NCBI RefSeq assembly: GCF_016595215.1
Contig: NZ_JAENHK010000008.1
Location: forward strand, 244,085-308,084
Source of the DNA: Chryseobacterium paridis
Lineage (GTDB): Bacteria; Bacteroidota; Bacteroidia; Flavobacteriales; Weeksellaceae
Reading direction: 5' to 3'
Length of the DNA stretch: 64,000 bases
Below the pieces are notes generated by a model that did not search any database, was not told the DNA's origin, and saw nothing but the letters and a program-made list of their open reading frames with translations. This document shows positions 17,096 through 26,744 of this stretch, piece by piece; position 1 is the stretch's first letter; each line of letters begins with the position of its first letter. The position numbers were made by a program, and so were the translations under genes.

Positions 17096-17182
17096 GTTCG
17101 ATTGTTATTCCTTTCAGTCCGCTACAAATAAAACCTTAGAAATTTATTAAGCCAGCAATTTGTGAAAATTGCTGGTTTTTTA
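17096..17182 (+). repeat. hairpin/terminator repeat, copy 2
   Basis: A diverged copy of 15545-15625: a TTCG..TTATTCC..TCCGCTA word, TAAAACCTTAGAAATTTATTAA, and then the terminator CCAGCAATTT-GTGA-AAATTGCTGG with a T-run (17152-17182). The surrounding gap 16971-17484 has no supported gene. Open frames there are short and lack coding character. Confidence 0.45.
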
Positions 17183-17484
17183 TTTTTCTGTAGGTAGTAT
17201 CTTCAAAAATGCTAACTGTTTTAGTTTACAACTCCTTTCAATACAGGAATGCTTTTATATGAATTTTTCAATTCTAATTTCAGTTACTACTTTAAAAAAT
17301 TCCCATCTTATACGTCTAGCATGTAAAAAAACAATGTTCAGGATTATAAATTAGAACGTTGTTTCGTAATTAAGTTATTTATTTTTAGTTTGTTATGTTG
17401 TTGTTAAATAAAAGGTTCGCATTTATCCTGTGGAACATTCCAAGCCTTTCCCAGATCTAATTTTGCATCATAAATATCTTTATT

Positions 17485-18105
17485 ATGAAAGCACTCCTGA
17501 TTTTTTCGGTCATGTTGTACCATTATTTTCAACCCGATATTGCACCACCGGTCAGCAAAGAATATCTGAATTATTCGATTATAAAAGACAATAAAACTAT
17601 CGGTAATATCCGTGTAGAACGTTCTTTAAAAGATGATGTCACCGAATATCTTTTTGAATCCCGAGCTAAAGTAAAAATTCTCTACAGTATTGAGATTTAT
17701 GATAAAATGGGTGTCACTTTTAAACAGAATATTCTGCAGCAGGCCAAACTATACCGAACAATGAACGGGAAACTAAAAGTAAACAATACGGCTACCTGGA
17801 ACGGAAGTTTTTATAATCTTTCGGACAAAGATGGAGCTAATGGTTCTTTAAAACAATCCATTTTCAGTTCTACAGCAAGTCTGTATTTTAATGAGCCGGG
17901 AAAAATAAAATCTGTTTTTTCGGAGAAATTTCAAAAAATGATTCCTATTCAGAAGGTTACTTCCCAAAAATACAGGATCGATCTGCCAAACGGAAATACG
18001 ACTACATACACATACAACAACGGAATTTGCACTTTAGTGGAAGCAGATACGGATTTTGCAAGCCTTAAGTTTGTTCTTGATACGAGTTCCAATAAGCTGC
18101 ATTAA
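17485..18105 (+). CDS. DUF6134-like secreted protein
   Basis: A 206-residue protein with a short hydrophobic N-terminus (ALLIFSVMLYHYF) that may be a signal peptide or anchor. The pattern is YSIIKDNKTIGNIRVER, then alternating strands, LYFNEPGKIKSVFSEKFQ and YRIDLPNGNTTTYTYNNGIC. It resembles small all-beta DUF6134 proteins common in Bacteroidota, whose function is unknown. It is monocistronic and convergent with the next gene, with a shared hairpin between them. Confidence 0.6.
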   Translation: MKALLIFSVMLYHYFQPDIAPPVSKEYLNYSIIKDNKTIGNIRVERSLKDDVTEYLFESRAKVKILYSIEIYDKMGVTFKQNILQQAKLYRTMNGKLKVNNTATWNGSFYNLSDKDGANGSLKQSIFSSTASLYFNEPGKIKSVFSEKFQKMIPIQKVTSQKYRIDLPNGNTTTYTYNNGICTLVEADTDFASLKFVLDTSSNKLH

Positions 18106-18158
18106 AGTACTTATTTTTCTCTTTGTTTTAATAATTTATAAAATTAATAAAACTAAAA

Positions 18159-18179
18159 AAGCCGGGAAATCCCCGGCTT
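18159..18179 (-). terminator. terminator between convergent genes
   Basis: GCCGGG (18161-18166) pairs with CCCGGC (18172-18177), flanked by AA/TT. Read on the minus strand it is followed by a T-run, so it mainly serves the hydrolase gene at 18199-20031 and may also stop transcripts from the left. Confidence 0.8.
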
Positions 18180-18198
18180 ACTTCTATTTTATACAAAA

Positions 18199-20031
18199 TT
18201 ATTTTTTAATGAATTTTATACTTTCCTTGGTATTACCATATTCTACATTAACGATATAATTACCCTTTTCCAAACCTTTGATATATTCACCAAACTCTAA
18301 ACTCTTCCAACCGTTTACTTTTACAGTAGAATGGTTTAATAATTTTGAGGAATAATTATAGATGCTGATTTCAACATCCCCTCTAAGCTCGATGCTACTT
18401 ACCAGCTTTGTGCTTTGAGAAACAGGATTACTATCAAGCTTAAATGTGATATTTTTTTGAGTGTTTTCTATGGTAGTTTTAGTTGTGTTTTTACTATTTG
18501 CCATAACAAAACCATTTACAATGCTTCTTTTTGTGCCATCTCCTAATCTGGCATCCAACCTTATTGAATAAATTCCGCTTTGCTCACTACTAATATCTGC
18601 TACAAATTTGTTGTTTTGAAGTTTGAAGTTTATATTCACTGATCTTTCTTTTAATCTTGTTCCTTTTAGATCTGATACCAAATAGGTGCTATTTTTAAGC
18701 AGAACCTTTTGATTTTCTTCCTGTGTCAGATTAGGAAAAGATACTTCCAGATACGTTTTCTCACCGTCCTTTGTCACTTTGTACTGCATTGGACTATCAA
18801 TTCCATCTTTTACTATTGCGATGAACTTAGACGTACTATTCAATTTTAGTTCTCGATCCGTCAAAGGAAGATCTAATGATAATAAGTGGCTTTCACCATC
18901 TTTACTTTTACCTTCGGCTGTGGATGGTTTTATTTGATTAACAATCCGTCCTGTCGTCGGATTTAAGATGTTTACGGAAGCGTTTACTTCTTCGGTAATA
19001 ATTTCAAACTGAACATGAGTAATATTTTTGCTTAGCTGTAAACTCTCCTGGTCCTCACTTGAAAACAACTGATAATTACTGACTGCTTTTAATTCTGAGT
19101 TTTCAGAATTTATTTCTTTATTAGATGTTCCTTTATTGACAATCTGGCCATTCAAAACGGGCTTTATAGCTTGATCCCAAACATAAACACCTTCCATGAT
19201 GTCCAAATGGTTAATATATCCTTTTGGATCGGTGTCTGTCATTATTTGCTTTGCTCCAGGTCTTGTTGAACTATAAAATGGAGTGACACCGTCATTCTTT
19301 CCTCCTCCTAAAGTCGTAATCATTGTTCCTGCCGGAATTATTACTGGAGAAAGCAACCCAAGCACTCTGCTATATCCCCATGCTCCTAAACTGTAGTATT
19401 TTCCAGGCTTGTTAAGAGGATGGTTATCCATGTAAGGTCTGAAATAGTTATCACAGTAGTAAGTAGTAGATAATTGTGATCCTGGTCCCAATTGCAATGC
19501 AGCTGTTATCCAGCTTAGCATTGGGTAATTAGCAAAATCTGCAAGCTGGGTTCCTCTATGAGGAGTTCCCAGAGTAATTACTTTGTCAATTCTATTTGTT
19601 TTCTGATATTCAAGTAGAGCAACATCGGCAGCTTTCCCTCCATTACTGTGAGTGATCAGTGTCATTACACTTGCTCCATAATAATTCCCTACTTGATCTA
19701 TTGCTCTCGCAAGAATTTCTCCATTTTCCCAATCACCTAGAAACCTACTTGTGGCAACAAAAGCTGTTTTGTATCCCGCATTATATGCATTTTTATACAA
19801 TGAGTTTCCGATAAGTAATGATTCTGTTGATCCTATAAAACCGTGGGTAAAAATAATTGTTTTCCCATTGTAGTTTGGAGGAGTTGTGCCATACAGGATA
19901 TTATTTTCTGAAAGACTATTGAGATAGTTTATAGATAATAAATGAGGTTCTGGTAAAGTAGCATATGGTATCTGCTGACTGAAAAACTTACTCGAAAAGA
20001 TAAGTAAGAATAGTAATAGAATTTTTTTCAT
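18199..20031 (-). CDS. secreted alpha/beta hydrolase (lipase-like) with C-terminal beta domain
   Basis: The 610-residue protein starts with a signal peptide (MKKILLLFLLIFSSKFFSQQ). Residues ~50-310 are an alpha/beta hydrolase: IIFTHGFIGS (oxyanion), THSNGGK with the nucleophile Ser, and LGTPHRGTQLAD as in triacylglycerol lipases and PGAP1-like proteins. The remaining ~300 residues are beta-rich. The end (GLEKGNYIVNVEYGNTKESI) looks like a type IX secretion sorting domain, so export across the outer membrane is likely. It stands alone; the substrate is unknown. Confidence 0.8.
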   Translation of the reverse strand: MKKILLLFLLIFSSKFFSQQIPYATLPEPHLLSINYLNSLSENNILYGTTPPNYNGKTIIFTHGFIGSTESLLIGNSLYKNAYNAGYKTAFVATSRFLGDWENGEILARAIDQVGNYYGASVMTLITHSNGGKAADVALLEYQKTNRIDKVITLGTPHRGTQLADFANYPMLSWITAALQLGPGSQLSTTYYCDNYFRPYMDNHPLNKPGKYYSLGAWGYSRVLGLLSPVIIPAGTMITTLGGGKNDGVTPFYSSTRPGAKQIMTDTDPKGYINHLDIMEGVYVWDQAIKPVLNGQIVNKGTSNKEINSENSELKAVSNYQLFSSEDQESLQLSKNITHVQFEIITEEVNASVNILNPTTGRIVNQIKPSTAEGKSKDGESHLLSLDLPLTDRELKLNSTSKFIAIVKDGIDSPMQYKVTKDGEKTYLEVSFPNLTQEENQKVLLKNSTYLVSDLKGTRLKERSVNINFKLQNNKFVADISSEQSGIYSIRLDARLGDGTKRSIVNGFVMANSKNTTKTTIENTQKNITFKLDSNPVSQSTKLVSSIELRGDVEISIYNYSSKLLNHSTVKVNGWKSLEFGEYIKGLEKGNYIVNVEYGNTKESIKFIKK

Positions 20032-20319
20032 AATGTAATATATTTAATTTGTTGAATAGAAAGTTAATATAAAACATTGTTGGTTTATTTGTGTTTTTAT
20101 TGAATAAATATGTGCTACATAGTTAAATATTTGAATTTGTAGCAATTGTTTATAGGAATTACTTGTGAAATCGTTTTTTTTTAAGAAGGGGAAGTGATGG
20201 CCATATGCTGCATTAATGTATTTTTTTAAATTAATTGTTTTTTAATTTTTTATACCGTTTGTGGTATATTACTTGTTGTCAATATTATTCACAATCGAGA
20301 ATCTTTTGAAAACTATAAA

Positions 20320-22002
20320 ATGATATTCAAGATGTTTCAAAGTTCTATTATTATTTCCTTTTTCTTCTTGTTAGGTATGCATTTGGGCTATGGCCAATCT
20401 GCTGAGATCAACCTTAAATTTAAATATGACAACAAAGCTAATCCCACGGGTATCGATGTAACATACACCTTGTCTGAAGATTTTAGCAACAACACGGAGC
20501 GATTATTATTTTTATATGATAAAATGTATCCATTACAAAGAAGTAGTGATACTATATCCAACTTGCGGGTGACAGATAGGCTGGGTGCATTTCCTCTAAA
20601 ACTTCAGACAAATGATAAGTCTAATAATTCAGATTACATGAGCTGGAGTGCATTACGGGCTCAAAGCGGACCTTTAACGGTTTCTTACTATGTGCCATTA
20701 GCTCCCCGGATTGCGTTGAAAAGTGGACCAGTAAAAGATTTGCAGGCTGCGGGTGATGGATTATCAGGGGCAATTGGGAGTTTTTTATTATTCCCCGATC
20801 ATTCAAAAAAAATTACGATTAATCTCCATTGGATGTTAAACAATGGCCAGGAAGCTGTTTGCAGCCAGGGTTTTGGGAGAAATATATCATTTCAAACCTC
20901 CATAGTTGATCTTTTTGAAACACAATTTTTAGCGGGTAGTCTGTATTCTCATGCAAGCAGTAAAGCTAATATGGGGTTTAGTATGTATGGACTTGGACAG
21001 GAAGTAAATAGTGAATTGAATGCTTCTGCGGATTGGTATGAAAAAGCATATAAAACAATTAGAGGTAGTCTCAATGGATCACCCACTTCACCTTTTTATT
21101 ATTTTTTCCGGTCTTACGATGGCAATCCGATGTCAAGTGGAAGAGCTACGAATGGATCATTCCTTTTGTATCTTCCCAAACAAATGTCAATGAATGATGA
21201 GGATACAAAAGTGTTATCAGCCCATGAAATGATTCATGTTTTTGTTTCTGATCTAGTTGATGATGATGGATTGACAGATTGGTATGTAGAAGGTATTGCC
21301 GACTATCTTTCAGTAAAATTATTATACGATGCACATTTGATTAACGAAAAGAAGTATCTTGAAGTGGTTAATGGGCAAGTGGCAGAATATTATACAAACA
21401 AGTTGAGGAGTACACCAAATAAGGAGATACCAAAGGTAATGTGGTCGGGCACCAATGCATGGACCACTCCTTATACCAGAGGTTCAATGTATTTTGCTGA
21501 CCTTGAAGGCAAACTAAAGCAGCACAAGGCAAAAGTGACTGTACTCTCGCTGATTAATACCATGGATTCCATGAAAAAGCGAGGCGAGAAAATCGATCCA
21601 GATTCATGGGCAAATCTGCTAAAGAAAGATGCTGGAGCTTGGGCAGTAGCAGATTATGAAAGTATGTTGGCTGGGAATGTAATTATTCCTGTAGATAATG
21701 CTTTTGGTGAAAAATTTAAAAGAAAACCTGTTAAGGCTAGATTTTTTGATCTAGGTTTTGAGTATCCAAAGTCTATTAAGGTAGGAGAGCAGATTAAAAA
21801 TCTGAGAACCAATTCTCTTGCTGCGAAAGCTGGATTAAAAGAAGGCGATATTATTAATAGTGCTGTAGATCTTATTCCATTATATCGGAGCTATTCAAAA
21901 TTGTTGACCATTGAAGTAAAAAGAAACGGTAAGGTAATCCCAATTACATATGCTCCCCGTTCAGAGGTAGCAAGTGCATATAAATGGACGACCATCAGAT
22001 AG
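20320..22002 (+). CDS. M61-like metallopeptidase with PDZ domain
   Basis: A 560-residue secreted protein with a signal peptide ending near GYGQ. The zinc motif HEMIHVF near residue 303 and the downstream WYVEGIADYLS glutamate form a gluzincin site as in M61 glycyl aminopeptidases. The C-terminal ~90 residues (IKNLRTNSLAAKAGLKEGDIINSAVD) form a PDZ domain. ATG codons at 20320 and 20332 both precede the signal peptide. M61 proteins cut N-terminal Gly/Ala residues in the periplasm or outside the cell. The 288-base gap upstream is very AT-rich and shows no further gene. Confidence 0.8.
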   Translation: MIFKMFQSSIIISFFFLLGMHLGYGQSAEINLKFKYDNKANPTGIDVTYTLSEDFSNNTERLLFLYDKMYPLQRSSDTISNLRVTDRLGAFPLKLQTNDKSNNSDYMSWSALRAQSGPLTVSYYVPLAPRIALKSGPVKDLQAAGDGLSGAIGSFLLFPDHSKKITINLHWMLNNGQEAVCSQGFGRNISFQTSIVDLFETQFLAGSLYSHASSKANMGFSMYGLGQEVNSELNASADWYEKAYKTIRGSLNGSPTSPFYYFFRSYDGNPMSSGRATNGSFLLYLPKQMSMNDEDTKVLSAHEMIHVFVSDLVDDDGLTDWYVEGIADYLSVKLLYDAHLINEKKYLEVVNGQVAEYYTNKLRSTPNKEIPKVMWSGTNAWTTPYTRGSMYFADLEGKLKQHKAKVTVLSLINTMDSMKKRGEKIDPDSWANLLKKDAGAWAVADYESMLAGNVIIPVDNAFGEKFKRKPVKARFFDLGFEYPKSIKVGEQIKNLRTNSLAAKAGLKEGDIINSAVDLIPLYRSYSKLLTIEVKRNGKVIPITYAPRSEVASAYKWTTIR

Positions 22003-22084
22003 AATGAAAAGAGTAGGAGAGTTTTTTAGAAAAATTGAGATCATAAAAATTAAAGAGTTTGACATATTGTATCTAAAAAAGTAA

Positions 22085-22120
22085 AAAACCCGTGATATTA
22101 GTTAATCACGGGTTTTTTGT
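22085..22120. terminator. bidirectional terminator
   Basis: AAAACCCGTGAT and ATCACGGGTTTT form a 12-bp stem with an 8-base loop. T-runs occur on both sides, so it can end both the peptidase transcript and the leader-peptide transcript coming from the right. Confidence 0.88.
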
Positions 22121-22201
22121 AGGAAATAGTCTCCAATTCAATCTGAAAATCGTCAATGACTTCACAATTGTATTATTGGAGAACTGATCATTTTATAGTT
22201 G

Positions 22202-22348
22202 TTAACTTAGTATCTCACATGGAGCGTAGCAATACAACCAAGGACATTTTTTTATTCCCGGAGGTGGGCAGCATATTTCGGCGCAACCCGCGGCTCCACC
22301 ATTAATGCTCTTTAACTGATCTCTTGAAATTTTCTTAGAATTTTTCAT
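22202..22348 (-). CDS. Gly-Gly leader bacteriocin-like peptide, Cys-rich (48 aa)
   Basis: A small gene reading MKNSKKISRDQLKSINGG and then a 30-residue core beginning AAGCAEICCPPPGIKKCPW. The N-terminal leader with the double-glycine cut site is the form recognised by C39-type peptidase transporters. The core has six cysteines and two Pro-rich turns, suggesting disulfide bonds. It is encoded 26 bases downstream of a similar gene. The product may be a bacteriocin, a signalling peptide or the substrate of a modifying enzyme; no transporter is seen nearby. Confidence 0.8.
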   Translation of the reverse strand: MKNSKKISRDQLKSINGGAAGCAEICCPPPGIKKCPWLYCYAPCEILS

Positions 22349-22374
22349 AATAAAGTAATTGGGTTAAAGTTAAA

Positions 22375-22518
22375 TTAAGGCTGGTTTCCACCACCGCATC
22401 CATCGAATGGCATGCATTGCCATTTACCATTGATTAAGCATATTTGACCACCAGGACAGTTGATGCCGCCCTTAATGGTTTTCAAATCCTGTTTGTTGAT
22501 TTTTTTTAAATTTTTCAT
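22375..22518 (-). CDS. Gly-Gly leader bacteriocin-like peptide, Cys/Gly-rich (47 aa)
   Basis: This reads MKNLKKINKQDLKTIKGG followed by a core containing NCPGGQICLINGKWQCM, DGCGGGNQP. It shares the leader with the next gene but not the core: four cysteines and many glycines. The pair is likely co-transcribed towards the bidirectional terminator at 22085-22120. The 275-base gap to the right is AT-rich and has no gene. Confidence 0.8.
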   Translation of the reverse strand: MKNLKKINKQDLKTIKGGINCPGGQICLINGKWQCMPFDGCGGGNQP

Positions 22519-22793
22519 AAGAAATTTGGTTTAGTCTGTGCTAAAATTAATCAATTTTTATTAATCAAAATTAAGTTATTGATAAAATATTTTTATTTAA
22601 TAAGTTCTTATGTTGTTAATTTTGTTTTTATTTAATGTATGTAGATGAAAATAATTTAATTAAAAAGTAAGATCGTATTCTTTACATAAAATCTTGCCTT
22701 ATGACAAGCTCACTTTCATCATAACTGGATAATTTTGCTTAAAAGATTTGAAACTCTTACTCTTAAAATACAAACCAAAATCTAAATATTACT

Positions 22794-23669
22794 ATGAAAA
22801 ATTTAATCAAATTCAATAAGCTCTTCAAGCCATTGTTAATGGTTTTTGTTATGATGCTTACCAACTCATCATTATACGGACAAAAAATCAAGCCTTCCAG
22901 CAGTGGCTACGTACCTGTAAATGGTATTAAAATGTATTATGAAGTGTATGGAGAGGGTAGACCACTCATTCTATTGCATGGTGCTTTTATGACTATTGAT
23001 ACAAACTGGGGACAATTAATCCCTGAATTATTAAAAAACAGAAAAGTAATTGCAGTTGAGCTACAGGGACATGGACATACGGAGTTTTCCGAAAGAAAAT
23101 TGTCACAGGCTACTTTAGCAAGCGATGTAGTAGGGCTGATGGACTACCTGAAAATTGAGAGTGCCGATGTTGCGGGCTATAGCTTTGGAGGGGCTGTAGC
23201 GTATCAGTTTGCTATTCAAAGTCCTAAAAGACTAAAAAGTTTAGTGATCATTTCGGCTACTTATAAAAATACTGGCTGGCTCCCTGAAATAGGGAATGCT
23301 TTTAAGAAAATGAAACCTGAAATGTTTGCAAATAGTCCTATGCAGGCTGCATATGATGCAGTAGCACCCGATAAAACGAAATGGACAAAGTTCCTCGAAC
23401 AGATGATGGCTACTGCGGGAGAGCCATTCGATTTGGGTGAGGCTAATATTGCGAAAATTTCTGCACCTGTATTAATTATAGCGGGTGACAACGACGGACT
23501 TGATAAAATTGAGTTGATGAAAACCTACAAATTATTAGGTGGTGGTGTTTCTGCAGACCTTGGACCTATGCCAAAATCCCAATTGGCTATTGTTCCGGGA
23601 CAGGGACATGTAAGCCTGATGATGCAGACTTCAACAATCTTGAATTACCTTAATAATTTTTTAAAATAG
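22794..23669 (+). CDS. secreted alpha/beta hydrolase
   Basis: A 291-residue alpha/beta hydrolase with an N-terminal signal peptide (MVFVMMLTNSSLYGQ region). PLILLHGAFM gives the oxyanion loop, AGYSFGGAVA the nucleophile Ser, IAGDNDG the acidic residue region and GQGHVSLM the catalytic His. It resembles periplasmic esterases/haloperoxidase-like hydrolases. It is a single gene closed by a strong terminator. No substrate is predicted. Confidence 0.85.
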   Translation: MKNLIKFNKLFKPLLMVFVMMLTNSSLYGQKIKPSSSGYVPVNGIKMYYEVYGEGRPLILLHGAFMTIDTNWGQLIPELLKNRKVIAVELQGHGHTEFSERKLSQATLASDVVGLMDYLKIESADVAGYSFGGAVAYQFAIQSPKRLKSLVIISATYKNTGWLPEIGNAFKKMKPEMFANSPMQAAYDAVAPDKTKWTKFLEQMMATAGEPFDLGEANIAKISAPVLIIAGDNDGLDKIELMKTYKLLGGGVSADLGPMPKSQLAIVPGQGHVSLMMQTSTILNYLNNFLK

Positions 23670-23742
23670 TTTATCTGATACATAATATAATCAAACTAAA
23701 ATAATAGCGCGTAATTTCTTTCATATCAGCGATTCATTACAA

Positions 23743-23779
23743 CAAAACGGGGCAAATCAACTGATTTGCCCCGTTTTTA
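23743..23779. terminator. bidirectional terminator between convergent genes
   Basis: AAAACGGGGCAAATCA pairs with TGATTTGCCCCGTTTT around a short loop. T-runs lie on both strands, so it serves both the hydrolase and the MATE gene. Confidence 0.92.
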
Positions 23780-23807
23780 TAACAAGAATTTTATAGTAAA
23801 TTAAAGG

Positions 23808-25232
23808 TTAAACTTTTACGTTTTTCCATTTTCCTCTTTTAAAAAAGATGAAGGTCGCAATTGCAATTGCTGTTTCAGCGACTGGTATTGCAATAAAGAC
23901 ACCCGTTGGTCCCATCTCCATATATTTGGTCAAAACATATGCTAATGGGATCTGAAGAAACCAGAAACCAAAAAAGTTGATCCATGTAGGTGTTTTTGTG
24001 TCACCAGCTCCATTAAGGGCATTCATCATCACCATACCAATACCATAAAAGATAAAAGCACTGCTCATGATACGCATAGCTCTTTGGGCTACTTCTTTAA
24101 TCTGAATGTCATTCGTAAAGAATGAAACCAGCCAATCTCCAAAGAAGAGAAATAAAACAGTAACGATAATCATAAAGATGACATTGTATTTTACGGTTGC
24201 CAGTACAGAGTCTTCTGCCCGTTGAAATTGTTTCGCACCCAGATTTTGTCCTACTAATGTAGCTGCTGCATTACTCATTCCCCATGCAGGAAGCATAAAG
24301 AACATCATCAGTCGCAATGCAGTCTGATATCCTGCAGAACCATGATCTCCACCTGTTGTTGCAACAAGCTCAGCAAGGAAAATCCAGCTACAAGATCCAA
24401 TAACAAACTGGAGTATACCCGGTGTTGCAATTCCGATCAATGATTTGATGACAGGCCAATCAATATAAAAGTGAGGCAGTTTTATTTTTAATTGATGTTT
24501 TCCATTAAATAAACAGAATAACTGATAAACTACCCCCATTGATCGTCCAATGACTGTTGCCAAGGCTGCTCCTGTCAGCCCGAATGCAGGAATCACTCCC
24601 CATCCGTTAATGAATATAGGGCATAAAATGATATTACAGATATTAGCGATCCATAAACTTCGCATGGCAATAGCGGCGTTACCTGCACCCCGGAATATAC
24701 CATTAATCAGAAACAACAACATGATGATCACACTGCTTCCCATCATGATCCGCGTAAACATTACTCCGGCCTTAACGGTTTCTTCTGTAGCTCCCATTAT
24801 ATGCAAAATGTCACCCGCATAAATAATACCAAGAATACTTAAAATAAATGTCACTGTAAAAGCAACGATAATCGCCTGCATACCAGCATGAGCTGCTGCA
24901 TCGGGATCTTTTTCTCCTATACGTCTTGCAACAACAGCAGTGGCAGCCATACTCATTCCAATGGCGATGGAGTACATGACCGTCAATACGGATTCCGTTA
25001 AGCCTACTGTTTGAATTGCATAGCTACTGTTTTCAAGATGCCCTACAAAATAAAGGTCCACTAATGCAAATACAGATTCCATGATCATTTCAAGCATCAT
25101 GGGAATGGCCAGTAAAATAACCGCCTTATTGATATTACCAGTTGTATAATCGGTTTCAGCACCAAGTAACGACTGCTTTAACAATGAAAAATAATGTAAA
25201 ACCTTTGATTGGTTTTTCTTATAATATGACAT
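23808..25232 (-). CDS. MATE family efflux transporter
   Basis: A 474-residue protein with about twelve hydrophobic helices in two similar halves, as expected for multidrug and toxic compound extrusion proteins, which export cations or drugs against Na+ or H+. Typical segments are IPMMLEMIMESVFALVDLYFVGHL at the start and AATLVGQNLGAKQ in the second half. It stands alone. A palindrome CAGTG-ATCA-CACTG (25323-25336) lies about 90 bases upstream of its start and may be an operator; the rest of the 25233-25498 gap shows nothing else. Confidence 0.92.
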   Translation of the reverse strand: MSYYKKNQSKVLHYFSLLKQSLLGAETDYTTGNINKAVILLAIPMMLEMIMESVFALVDLYFVGHLENSSYAIQTVGLTESVLTVMYSIAIGMSMAATAVVARRIGEKDPDAAAHAGMQAIIVAFTVTFILSILGIIYAGDILHIMGATEETVKAGVMFTRIMMGSSVIIMLLFLINGIFRGAGNAAIAMRSLWIANICNIILCPIFINGWGVIPAFGLTGAALATVIGRSMGVVYQLFCLFNGKHQLKIKLPHFYIDWPVIKSLIGIATPGILQFVIGSCSWIFLAELVATTGGDHGSAGYQTALRLMMFFMLPAWGMSNAAATLVGQNLGAKQFQRAEDSVLATVKYNVIFMIIVTVLFLFFGDWLVSFFTNDIQIKEVAQRAMRIMSSAFIFYGIGMVMMNALNGAGDTKTPTWINFFGFWFLQIPLAYVLTKYMEMGPTGVFIAIPVAETAIAIATFIFFKRGKWKNVKV

Positions 25233-25498
25233 AAATGTAAAAATTAAAAGTAAGTAATAGAAAAATAGAACGAAGTGACCTCGTTCTTAAAAGTGTCTTA
25301 TGTGGTAAGCCCAATTATTGTGCAGTGATCACACTGGCAAGGGCTACTATTACTTTCATATGCAGTAGCGATTGAACGACAAATATAATTATTTTTGATA
25401 TTAAGTTACAAAAAAGAGTAAAAATGTTTCATTTTTTTTCGGAAATTTAATTTTTTAGATATAAACAAAAGGTTTCAACGTGAAATGATCTTTTCAAT

Positions 25499-25535
25499 TA
25501 AAAAAAGCCTATTCAAAATGAATAAGCTCTTTTTA
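25499..25535 (-). terminator. terminator of the deiminase gene
   Basis: On the minus strand, arms around GAGCTTATTC and GAATAGGCTT with a short loop run into a T stretch. It lies about 20 bases after the stop of the gene at 25555. Confidence 0.7.
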
Positions 25536-25554
25536 TCAATATCAATTCCATTTT

Positions 25555-26676
25555 TTATTGTGGTTGTTGTTGCGTTACACAATGTACCATTCCACCATTG
25601 GCGAATAAGTTACGGCAGTCGATTCCAACTACAGTCTTATCCGGATATAATTGCTGGATAATCTGGTTGGCAACCACATCATTCGGATCATTGTAATTAG
25701 GTACCAGAACCCGGTTATTGGCAATGTAATAATTGATGTAAGAAGCTCTTCCCACATTTTTTCCATAAGTGGTCACTACCTCATTTCTTGTCAAAGGAAC
25801 CTTAACAAATTGATAAGGGGTGTCATTTTTTCCTTTTGCCATATATAATTTATCAATATCGCTGTCCGGAACTTCCCAATAAGCCAGGTCATTAGGGTTC
25901 ATGGTAATAATCGTGGATGAATTTGCAAATCTGGCAAAACCATCAATATGCATATCTGTAATGTCCCGGCCGGCTCTTCCATTCAACCAGATAAATTTGG
26001 TTACTCCCAAATTCTTGGTAAATATGGCTTCTGCTTGTTGTTGCGTCATTCCAGGATTTCTGTTGTTATTAAGAATAGAGCTTTTACAAGCCATTAGAAC
26101 TCCATTTCCATCAATTTCGACACTTCCACCCTCATTAATCATTACAGAATTAAGATTGATTTTGGGGATATTTGTGTCTGTTGCAATTTTTGATGGTATT
26201 GTATTACAATTGCTGTAATCTGCTTTATTACCCCAACCATTAAATCCCCAATCCTGAATAAGTAGCTGCCCATTTTTGTCTTTTACATAAATAGGTCCAT
26301 TATCTCTTACCCAAACATCATCGGTTGGATATAACTTAAAGCTTATATTGGTGAGTGGAACTCCTGCATTATTTAATAATCCTATGATGCGTTCTTTTTC
26401 TGTACCATCATAAGCAATGAGGTGAACCTTTTCACTTTGTGCCAATTCTTTGGTCATGGCTACCCAGGTAGCATCCAATCGGTTACGATAAGTAATACCA
26501 TATTGATACTGATGGGGCCATTGAAGCCATGTTCCCTCATGTGGAGCTGATTCTTCAGGCATTTTGTAAACAATAGCATCAGGGCTTGTTGTATTTGAAT
26601 TATCCGTTAGTTCTCCCTGACTACAGGAAAATAAAAAAGCAGGTAATAATAACAATGTGATTTTCTTTTTTTGCAT
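25555..26676 (-). CDS. agmatine/peptidylarginine deiminase family lipoprotein
   Basis: A 373-residue protein of the guanidino-group modifying enzyme fold. Catalytic segments are WVRDNGP, NEGGSVEIDG, DMHIDGFARF and, near the C-terminus, NGGMVHCVTQQQP, which carries the nucleophile Cys. The N-terminus chosen here (ATG at 26676, MQKKKITLLLLPAFLFSC) is a lipoprotein signal peptide, so the enzyme would be anchored on the outside of a membrane. An upstream TTG would add eight residues without need. It would hydrolyse agmatine or peptidyl-arginine; the precise substrate is uncertain. Confidence 0.88.
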   Translation of the reverse strand: MQKKKITLLLLPAFLFSCSQGELTDNSNTTSPDAIVYKMPEESAPHEGTWLQWPHQYQYGITYRNRLDATWVAMTKELAQSEKVHLIAYDGTEKERIIGLLNNAGVPLTNISFKLYPTDDVWVRDNGPIYVKDKNGQLLIQDWGFNGWGNKADYSNCNTIPSKIATDTNIPKINLNSVMINEGGSVEIDGNGVLMACKSSILNNNRNPGMTQQQAEAIFTKNLGVTKFIWLNGRAGRDITDMHIDGFARFANSSTIITMNPNDLAYWEVPDSDIDKLYMAKGKNDTPYQFVKVPLTRNEVVTTYGKNVGRASYINYYIANNRVLVPNYNDPNDVVANQIIQQLYPDKTVVGIDCRNLFANGGMVHCVTQQQPQ

Positions 26677-26744
26677 AATTAATCTATTTTGATACGGCAA
26701 AAATAGATTGATAAATGCTCGTAGAGTTGTCCGAAATTGACAAC

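Noticed and set aside
16909..17139. Open frame crossing the lipase terminator
   Set aside because: It overlaps the lipase end and the terminator hairpin, and the translation shows no coding character.
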